NCBI GenBank assembly: GCA_020073145.1
Contig: JAIQFS010000041.1
Span: 1 to 46,904 of the forward strand
Direction: 5' to 3'
Source: Terriglobia bacterium
GTDB lineage: Bacteria; Acidobacteriota; Terriglobia; Bryobacterales; Bryobacteraceae
DNA: 46,904 nt
Shown here: one piece after another, positions 40,734 to 46,904 of the stretch
How the letters are laid out: each line of letters opens with the position of its first letter
Numbering within the stretch: the first letter of the stretch is position 1
Notes under the pieces: generated by a model
Told to the model about the DNA's origin: nothing
Databases searched by the model: none
Seen by the model: the letters and a program-made list of their open reading frames with translations, nothing else
Program-made: the position numbers and the translations under genes

Positions 40734-40762
40734 TTGACTTAGATAGAATTCCCCATTACATT
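40734..40762 (+). promoter_or_regulatory. sigma-70-type promoter for the patatin-like gene
   Basis: TTGACT (40734-40739), a 17-nt spacer and TACATT (40757-40762) fit the -35/-10 pattern. The predicted transcript start near 40769 gives a leader of about 108 nt before the ATG at 40877. Confidence 0.5.
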
Positions 40763-40876
40763 GATCAACAAATCGATTGGAACGGGACCAAGGTCGGTAG
40801 CGCCAATCTCGCGCTGACGGGATTGTCTACGAGGTTTTGGCTCAGTGGAAACGGGTCTGCCGTTTGAGGAGATTCC

Positions 40877-43800
40877 ATGCCGAAGACGGAATTCTTCGAG
40901 GAACGCGTCCTTCTAGAGGAACTGGAAGCGATCCGGCATCGACGCGAGGGCGTCGGATTTCCTCCCACGTTCTCGGTAGCTTCCGCGAGTACGAACGCGA
41001 CGGTCCCCGCCGGGTGTCTGAGTCCGGAGGAGCGGGTCGACCGATCCACTCTGAACCACCAAACGGCGCATCAGGCGGGGCTCTTCGGCCTGGCGTTTTC
41101 CGGGGGCGGCATTCGCAGCGCGACCCTGAATCTCGGCATCCTGCAAGGGCTGGCGGAACTGGGCTTGCTGCCTCTCATCGACTACCTGTCGACGGTGTCG
41201 GGCGGCGGCTACATCGGGTCCTGGCTGCACGGGATCATTCGGAACCAGCATCAAGGAGATCCCCGAAAGGCGGCCCAAGCGCTCTCTTCCAAGGCCAATC
41301 CGATCCCGGAATCCCCGGACTGCGACCCAATCAGTTTCTTGCGCAAGTACAGCAATTACCTGGCGCCCAGCCCTGGGTTCTTCAGCGCGGATACGTGGGT
41401 GATTGCCGCCATTTGGATTCGCAACGTTCTGCTCAACCAGCTCATCCTGGTTCCGGCGCTCGCGGCCGTGATAGTTTCCGCGCTCTTGACCGGCGTGCTC
41501 TCGCAATTGAACCTCTTCGGATCCGGCATCAACATCTGGTCACTGGTGGCAGCGTCGTTGGTTCTATTTGCCGCCGTGGTGCTCATGGCGGGAAATCTGG
41601 ACGAGATGGTGCTGCAGATGTTTCCGAGAGAGGAATTCCACGCGACCCATTGGTGGGAGATTCCAGTGACGCTCTGGGTCAAGGCGGTGAAAGGCCGTAA
41701 CCACCTGGCCAACCGTTTGAACCTGCTCACCATCCCGCTGGTGTTTCTGGCCGCTCTCCTGCTGGGATGCACCGGTCTGGACGGCCGCCGCCCGGCGACC
41801 CGGTTTCTCCTAGGGGTCGCGCTGTTGTGGCTCTTCTGGATTTTTCAGAAAACCGGCGGCTTTTACCGTTGTTACGAACAACGGCATGGATCGAAGGCCG
41901 GGGCTTTTCTCCACTCGCTATGGATGGTTCCGATCTGCGCCGCGCTCGCCGAAGTCCTCATCATTTGGGTTTTGGCTCGGACATCCGGCAGCCATGACGC
42001 GTGGCGGAAGATCGCGTTCGCCCCTCCCCTGATCAGCCTGTCGCTGATCGCGGGTACGGGACTGTTGATCGGGCTGATGGGAGTTGACTATCCGGATGCG
42101 GCCCGCGAGTGGCTGGCGCGCATGGGAACGATGGTGGCGTTGTTGTGCGCGGCATGGGCCGGTTTGTACGGAATCGCCGTTTTCGGCCCCGAGGGCGTCA
42201 TTTGGCTCCTGGCTCACTATGGCAAGACGGGGATCAGCGCTATCGGGGCCTGGGCGGCGGCCACGGCGACGGGCGTGCTTGCCGGCAAGAGCGCCAAGAC
42301 CGATGGGGAGTCCAACCAAAGCCTCCTCTCGCGGTTGTTGCCGATCGCTCCGGCGATCTTCATGGTGGGCTACCTACTGGCGATCTCGCTGGGCGTTCAC
42401 CTGGCAATCCCCGACCGGCCGGACATCGGATTCATTCGAGAGCATCGCGCACGGGCGGCGGCCACGCCCCCCACCACGAAATACGACATCACCGTGCACG
42501 AAGCGGCAGGCGACTCCCAGTTGCAGGTGGCGGTCACGCAACCCACGAAGACCGGCGATCTGACCGGGCGCCTCCTCCAGCTCGAGGCCGAGTACTATTT
42601 TGTGCTGGACTTCAGCCATCGGTATACCCAAACGACAGACGCCTCGGGCCGGGAGACCGCAGACCCACGAATTCTGTTCCTGGTCTTGACGCTGGCGGGC
42701 AGCATTATGGTGACGCTAGTGGCGGCCTGGCGATTCAACATCAACGAATTCTCGATGCACCATTTCTACAAGAACCGCCTCGTGCGGTGCTATCTGGGGG
42801 CCAGCAACAACAAGGATCGCAGGCCCAACCGGTTCACGGGATTCGACCCGAATGACGACTTCGCGCTCTCCAGCCTGCTTCCGAATAGCGATTCTCGCGA
42901 CCGGAACTACCGCGGCCCGTTTCCGATCGTCAACACGGCGCTGAACCTAAACACCGGGTCGGAGTTGGCGCGCCAGGAACGCAAGGCCACGTCTTTCGTG
43001 TTCACGCCGCTCTACTCCGGTTTCGACCCGGCGGTCACCGAAGAGGATCACCGCCAGAAGAGAAACGCCAAGGGTTTCGATCTCGCCGGCTATTGCGGCA
43101 CTCCGGGCTATGCCTATCCGAAGGGTCCGGACCTGGGAACCGTCACCGCCATTTCGGGCGCCGCAGCCAACCCCAACAGCGGTTTTCACACGTCGGGGCC
43201 GCTGGCCTTCCTGCTGACGGTATTCGACGCCCGGCTGGGCTGGTGGCTGGCCAATCCGCGGTGGTCGGACGTGCGCGCCTTGCCGGGGCCGCGTTTCGCC
43301 CTCCGGTATCTGTTCGCGGAACTGTTCGGCCAAACCACGGGCCGGAGCAAATTCGTGAATCTCTCCGACGGCGGCCACTTCGACAACCTTGGTTTATATG
43401 AGCTGGTGCGCCGCCGCTGCCGGTACATCATTGTCGGTGACGGCGAACAGGACGGCGATCTGACTTTCGGATCGCTCGGCCAGGCGATCCGGATGTGCCG
43501 GGCCGACTTCGGAGTCGAGATCGAAATCAGCCCCGATCCGATCCGCATCGGCGCCAATTCGTTCAGCAAGACCCATTGCGTGGTGGGAAAGATTCACTAT
43601 CCCGAACAGGAGCCGGGACATCCGGGCAGAAACGCCGGGGGATGGCTCCTCTATCTCAAGTCGAGCCTGACGGGGAATGAACCGGCCGACGTCATCGAAT
43701 ACCACTCGCGGTTCCACGAGTTCCCGCACCAGAGCACGGCCGACCAATTCTTTACGGAATCGCAGTTCGAAAGCTATCGGCGCCTGGGGCTGCACATCGC

Positions 43801-44260
43801 CAACGACGCCTTCGAAGGCGCGCCGCGGCCCACCGGGCCGGCCGGCATGGAGGATGTGTTTCAGTATCTGGAGGGCCGATGGTACGCGCCCATCCCGGTG
43901 CCGGACGAGGCGGCCTCGAGGCTGGCGAATGCCTACTCGGATTTGATCAAAGCCTTCGCCGGGAATCCGAACCTGTATTACCTGGCTGAGGCGGTTGCGC
44001 CGGAGATGAGCGTAACCCCGGGCGCTTTCAACGACGAGTGCTTCGGATTCGGCGTGCAGCTCATCCAACTCATGGAGAACGTCTTTACCGAGTTCAAACT
44101 GGGCGAGGCGGCCAACCGCAACAATCCGCGGATCGACGGCTGGATGAGAGTCTTCACGCGCTGGTGCCGGAGCGCCTCGTTGTACGGGGTGTGGGTCAAG
44201 GTAAGAGACGACTACAATCGCTTGTTCCAGAAGTTTGTCGAAGACCTGCACGGGTCGTAG
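40877..44260 (+). CDS. large patatin-like phospholipase with an internal membrane domain
   Basis: A 1127-residue protein. The patatin fold begins at about residue 68: oxyanion loop 'FSGGGIRSATLNLGILQGL' (Gly76-78) and nucleophile elbow 'STVSGGGYIGSW' (Ser108, with Thr-Val in front rather than Gly-x). About 8-10 transmembrane segments follow between residues about 175 and 630. The second catalytic element, 'LSDGGHFDNLGLYEL' (Asp831), appears only in the last third, followed by a soluble C-terminal part. Patatins hydrolyse acyl esters of lipids with a Ser-Asp dyad. The membrane insert should place the active site at the bilayer. GAGGAG precedes the ATG. It is not part of a visible operon. Confidence 0.88.
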   Translation: MPKTEFFEERVLLEELEAIRHRREGVGFPPTFSVASASTNATVPAGCLSPEERVDRSTLNHQTAHQAGLFGLAFSGGGIRSATLNLGILQGLAELGLLPLIDYLSTVSGGGYIGSWLHGIIRNQHQGDPRKAAQALSSKANPIPESPDCDPISFLRKYSNYLAPSPGFFSADTWVIAAIWIRNVLLNQLILVPALAAVIVSALLTGVLSQLNLFGSGINIWSLVAASLVLFAAVVLMAGNLDEMVLQMFPREEFHATHWWEIPVTLWVKAVKGRNHLANRLNLLTIPLVFLAALLLGCTGLDGRRPATRFLLGVALLWLFWIFQKTGGFYRCYEQRHGSKAGAFLHSLWMVPICAALAEVLIIWVLARTSGSHDAWRKIAFAPPLISLSLIAGTGLLIGLMGVDYPDAAREWLARMGTMVALLCAAWAGLYGIAVFGPEGVIWLLAHYGKTGISAIGAWAAATATGVLAGKSAKTDGESNQSLLSRLLPIAPAIFMVGYLLAISLGVHLAIPDRPDIGFIREHRARAAATPPTTKYDITVHEAAGDSQLQVAVTQPTKTGDLTGRLLQLEAEYYFVLDFSHRYTQTTDASGRETADPRILFLVLTLAGSIMVTLVAAWRFNINEFSMHHFYKNRLVRCYLGASNNKDRRPNRFTGFDPNDDFALSSLLPNSDSRDRNYRGPFPIVNTALNLNTGSELARQERKATSFVFTPLYSGFDPAVTEEDHRQKRNAKGFDLAGYCGTPGYAYPKGPDLGTVTAISGAAANPNSGFHTSGPLAFLLTVFDARLGWWLANPRWSDVRALPGPRFALRYLFAELFGQTTGRSKFVNLSDGGHFDNLGLYELVRRRCRYIIVGDGEQDGDLTFGSLGQAIRMCRADFGVEIEISPDPIRIGANSFSKTHCVVGKIHYPEQEPGHPGRNAGGWLLYLKSSLTGNEPADVIEYHSRFHEFPHQSTADQFFTESQFESYRRLGLHIANDAFEGAPRPTGPAGMEDVFQYLEGRWYAPIPVPDEAASRLANAYSDLIKAFAGNPNLYYLAEAVAPEMSVTPGAFNDECFGFGVQLIQLMENVFTEFKLGEAANRNNPRIDGWMRVFTRWCRSASLYGVWVKVRDDYNRLFQKFVEDLHGS

Positions 44261-44433
44261 GAAACGGGGACGTGTCGGGATGGCTTGGGCGATGCCATGC
44301 CGGAGCCCGCGTCCGAGAGCGTGCAGAATCAGAAGATCCAGAGTGCCCTGCAGTAAATTTGATGTTCCCTTGACGGTCTAGGGAGAGTATAAGGGGTCTT
44401 CCTCCGGATCATCAGGGCCGCGCAACGCGTCAG

Positions 44434-44459
44434 TATAATGCTTCAGGGGGAAGCAAACG
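44434..44459 (+). promoter_or_regulatory. -10 element and ribosome binding site of the VOC gene
   Basis: A perfect TATAAT lies at 44434-44439 and GGGGGAAG at 44446-44453, seven nt before the TTG start at 44460. No convincing -35 is seen. If the -10 is used, the transcript begins almost at the ribosome binding site. Confidence 0.35.
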
Positions 44460-44834
44460 TTGGCTCACATTGTCGATTCCCGGTCTGTCTTGGCGGTGCG
44501 TGATCTGAACATATCAACGCGGTACTACATGGACGTTCTCGGCTTCAGCAAGGATCCGATCGACGCCGAGGGATGGAGCTTTCTGTCGCGGGACAGGTTC
44601 CGGGTGATGCTGGGAGAGTGCCGGGACGAGAAGCCGGCGAGCGAATTGGGGAATCACTCCTATTTTGCGTACTGGAACGTCGACGGGGTGGATGGGTTTT
44701 ACCAGGAGATTGTCGCCAAAGGGGCGCTCGTCACCGCCGCGCCCTCCAACAAGCCCTGGGGACTGAGGGAATTTAGCCTTCGTACCCCCGACGGACATCG
44801 CATCACGTGCGGCGAACCGATCCATCGTTCCTGA
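44460..44834 (+). CDS. VOC-fold (glyoxalase/bleomycin-resistance-like) protein
   Basis: A 124-residue single-domain VOC protein: 'SVLAVRDLNISTRYYMDVLGFSKD' is the first beta-alpha-beta unit, 'SYFAYWNVDGVDGFYQEIVAKGALVT' begins the second, and 'LREFSLRTPDGHRITCGEPI' ends it with the usual 'F.-.DPDGH.I'-like strand. VOC proteins are metal-binding lyases, dioxygenases or antibiotic-binding proteins; ligand residues are not sufficient to choose. The start is TTG after a strong GGGGGAAG. It is isolated from its neighbours and converges on the cytochrome c gene. Confidence 0.82.
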   Translation: MAHIVDSRSVLAVRDLNISTRYYMDVLGFSKDPIDAEGWSFLSRDRFRVMLGECRDEKPASELGNHSYFAYWNVDGVDGFYQEIVAKGALVTAAPSNKPWGLREFSLRTPDGHRITCGEPIHRS

Positions 44835-44988
44835 CACCGACTAACCGCACTGCACCAGGCATCGAAACGCTTTGGCAGCCCACAACGCGCCGCGATCAGT
44901 CTGGCCCGAAAAGACTCGCCGGACCGCCGCCAACGCTAGAATTGATCCTCTCCGCCGGGCCGTAGTGTCGTTGGATGCCTCGACAGGG

Positions 44989-45510
44989 CTACTTGCATCG
45001 GTCTGCAGGATTGCGCTTCTCGCGGTATTTATTGTGGCAGTTCGCGCATGCCGTGGTCATCACGCCGGCGGCATCGGTCATCTTGTCCTGATCTTTCGTC
45101 TTTGCCGCCGCGTAGGCCGTCATGCCCGCGTCGCGAAGCTGTTGCACGAATTTGTCCCAATCCGCATTCTTCACGGGAACATCCAGACCGTTGGAGCACT
45201 TACGGCCGGGAAGCGTGAGAAGGTTCGCCACTTCCGAGATCGCCAACGCACTGTTCTCGACGGCCTCCCATTTTCCGAAGACCGTGGTCAACAGGTCGGT
45301 CGCCATGTTGGGATCTTTGGCGCGCGGGATGTCCGCCGGGTTGACGTCCTGGGCCGCGAAGACGACGTTCGCAGACGGGTAGAGAGTGCCCCTCATCAGT
45401 TGGTTCAGGGTTGCCGGCACCGGCGTCGCCGCCGATTGAGCGTGGGCCCGATCCACAGCAGGAACGCATAGGGCCGTGCCGGCGAGAGCCGTCAGTAGTG
45501 CTCTGCGCAT
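44989..45510 (-). CDS. exported mono-heme cytochrome c (class II-like)
   Basis: A 173-residue protein with a signal peptide (about residues 1-24, 'VDRAHAQS'), a predicted helical body and a single CxxCH near the C-terminus ('TTACANCHNKYREKRNPADRCK'), the layout of cytochrome c' and related four-helix class II cytochromes. It should be periplasmic and may bind small ligands or transfer one electron. A Lys-rich helix precedes the heme site. The ATG at 45510 has GGGAG upstream. The frame is open to 45585, but that part coincides with a transcription terminator of the upstream gene and is rejected. Confidence 0.82.
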   Translation of the reverse strand: MRRALLTALAGTALCVPAVDRAHAQSAATPVPATLNQLMRGTLYPSANVVFAAQDVNPADIPRAKDPNMATDLLTTVFGKWEAVENSALAISEVANLLTLPGRKCSNGLDVPVKNADWDKFVQQLRDAGMTAYAAAKTKDQDKMTDAAGVMTTACANCHNKYREKRNPADRCK

Positions 45511-45551
45511 TCGTCTATTCTCCCACCGTACCGTAGGCATCGCGCCGACCC

Positions 45552-45592
45552 AAAAAAACAGCCCGTCCCGGAGTGGAGTCCGCAACGGGCTG
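45552..45592 (-). terminator. intrinsic terminator (minus strand)
   Basis: On the minus strand CAGCCCGT and ACGGGCTG (plus-strand 45585-45592 and 45559-45566) pair perfectly over 8 bp around an 18-nt loop and are followed by seven T (45558-45552). It lies 24 bp after the stop at 45616 and ends transcription before the cytochrome c gene. Confidence 0.8.
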
Positions 45593-45615
45593 CGGGTCTG
45601 GTCACGAAGGATCGC

Positions 45616-46904
45616 TCAGTGTCGAAACTGAGTGGTGAATTTGCCGGTTTCGTACACCTCGCAATACGCGCGCTCATGCTGTATTGCCGGCGTGCCCTGA
45701 CGCGCCCGCAGGATTCGGTCCGGCATCACCCAGGGCTCGATGAGGTCGTCCGGGTCTTCGATAGTCATCTGGTAAAGAATCTCGTCGCCCTTTCGGGTCA
45801 GCTTCTCCACCATGCGCATGTCGGCGGAATGAAACAGGCCGCCGCGTCCGTACCAGGTGGAATCGACGAAGTTGGTGGACTCGATCACTAGCGTGTCGCC
45901 CTCCCATTTTCCGATCGAAAGCCCGTAGTAATAGGCTTCGACCGTGTCGGGGCGCGCTCGACCGTCGGTCGGGATGTCACGGTATTCGTAGTTTCCGCCG
46001 CCGTAATCGGAATACTCGTTATAGAAGAAGATGATGTCGGTCGGGGTTTGGATAATGCGCGTTGGCGTGCCCTGTCGCGGGAGCCCCAGCGGCTGACAGG
46101 TCATGACTGGATCGTATTTGTTCGTCCACTGGTCGAGTTCCTGAGTCTTGTCCCAGAACTCGGGTTTGTAAACGGGACGACTCGGCCCAAACCGCGAGGG
46201 CGAGATCCACTCATAATCCACCCAGAAGTTGTCCATTGGGTCTTTGCAGCCGACGTCGGGGTCGATTCCTCCGCCCTTCACCTGCGTTGGACCACATCGG
46301 CGGGTCCCACTACCCGTAATGGCAAGAGGGGGGCCACCCCAGTTTCCCGTCATATCCGGATGCCCGTCGGCCAGCCGCGGGGTTGCGGCGGCTGCAGTCT
46401 GCGTCGCCGGCGGCTTGGCGTCGGCATTCAGAGTCCAGTTGGGAGGCTGATTGGTTGGCTGGATCGCCGCCTTGATGCTTGCCGGCACCGGCATCACGAC
46501 ATACATCTGTCCCGTTTCCGTCTGCGTCGTCGTAATATCGCGGACCACGGCGCCGTTCTGTTTCTCGATCATCCTGCCCGCGTAGAACGCCTCCGCGGGA
46601 TTCAGCTTATTGTTCCAGTCCCTATAGTCGCTGTAGGTGAACTCGGTAGTCTTCGCTCCCTGCTTCACCACCACGCTTTCGGCCATGAACTTGTCGTTGA
46701 GTGTCGCGGTCGCGATCGCATTGGGGACGCCCGCTCTACCGTTGCCGGCATCGGCGTCGCCTTGCCTTTACCAGGGACGAGTTCGGCGCCCGGAATGTCT
46801 TCGTTCCAGGTGTACGCTCCACTGAGGACTTCGACATTGGAACACGACTGGCCATTGGGCCGGGTGCCCGTGTACTGAATCCGCTCACCGGACGTCTGGT
46901 AGCT
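45616..46904 (-). pseudogene. hypothetical protein gene, frame-disrupted and cut by the window edge
   Basis: From ATG 46686 down to the stop at 45616 a 356-residue protein of an uncharacterised family is read ('DNFWVDYEWISPSRFGPSRPVYKPEFWDKTQELDQW'-like region, 'DIIFFYNEYSDYGGGNYEYR', 'GKWEGDTLVIESTNFVD..WYGRGGLFH'). Upstream the same gene continues to the window edge: codons up to about 46740 read 'YTGTRPNGQSCSNVEVLSGAYTWNEDIPGAELVPGK' in another frame, and the two join around 46722-46740 with a likely deletion. Members of this family are common in Acidobacteriota and seem exported; the function is unknown. The true start lies outside the window. Either a pseudogene or a sequencing error. 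Confidence 0.6.

Noticed and set aside
44373-44397. TTGACG ... TATAAG as a promoter for the VOC gene
   Set aside because: The spacer is only 12 nt, too short for a sigma-70 promoter.
45511-45585. Upstream extension of the cytochrome c gene
   Set aside because: It coincides with the intrinsic terminator of the preceding gene; the ATG at 45510 has a ribosome binding site and a signal peptide.
1-46904. tRNA, rRNA or prophage genes
   Set aside because: No tRNA-like TPsiC loops, rRNA segments or phage structural genes could be seen on either strand; a tRNA scan was not possible here.

Overview
The window looks like chromosomal DNA from a GC-rich Acidobacteriota, most likely of the Bryobacterales/Solibacterales type. 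This is inferred from the acidobacterial-style VWFA protein, the DUF2934 protein, the KorAB plus GltD-like cluster, the small FecR-domain proteins and the codon bias; no rRNA marker is present. Genes are densely packed on both strands. No gap between genes exceeds 300 bp, and I found no tRNA, rRNA or CRISPR array.

Left part (1-12.3 kb). A possible insertion-sequence end sits at the left edge. It is followed by a small surface/lipoprotein-like protein, a secreted tandem GlcG/HbpS-domain protein, an HDOD signalling protein, an orphan ParA-type ATPase with a recognisable promoter, and small proteins including a DUF2934 protein. Next come an APC amino-acid permease, an NAD(P)-dependent succinate-semialdehyde-type dehydrogenase, a uridine-kinase-like gene broken by one missing C, a VWFA protein, and two adjacent paralogous FecR-domain genes. 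The second FecR gene carries two compensating frameshifts.

Middle part (12.3-23.2 kb). A three-gene operon (FAD/Fe-S NAD(P)H oxidoreductase, KorA, KorB) encodes a 2-oxoacid:ferredoxin oxidoreductase with its probable electron partner. Then follow a beta-barrel-like protein, a G-quadruplex-prone divergent region, a polytopic membrane protein, an HExxH peptidase with TPR-like repeats, a degenerate receiver protein, a sigma-54 enhancer-binding regulator with a PAS-like domain and a tiny zinc-ribbon protein.

Most interesting region (23.2-34.5 kb). Seven consecutive minus-strand genes form a candidate trans-envelope electron-transfer system. In transcription order they are a secreted 23-CxxCH cytochrome, a giant secreted 46-CxxCH cytochrome built of about 13 repeats with three hemes each, an outer-membrane beta-barrel candidate, a secreted protein of unknown function, a cytochrome-b-like membrane protein, a membrane-anchored FAD/2x[4Fe-4S] NAD(P)H oxidoreductase and a membrane-anchored TPR protein. 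A near-perfect sigma-54 promoter motif precedes the first gene, a TGTG-N8-CACA palindrome precedes the second, and the sigma-54 activator gene lies just beyond the last. The inferred electron path is NAD(P)H/ferredoxin to quinone/cytochrome b to periplasmic and outer-surface multiheme cytochromes.

Right part (34.5-46.9 kb). An amidohydrolase and an MFS transporter are divergent from a GntR/FCD regulator. Then come the B12-dependent ribonucleotide reductase nrdJ, with two putative NrdR boxes and a strong terminator, and a 1127-residue patatin-like phospholipase whose catalytic Ser and Asp are separated by a polytopic membrane insert. Finally there are a VOC protein, a small c-type cytochrome and a disrupted gene that runs off the right edge.
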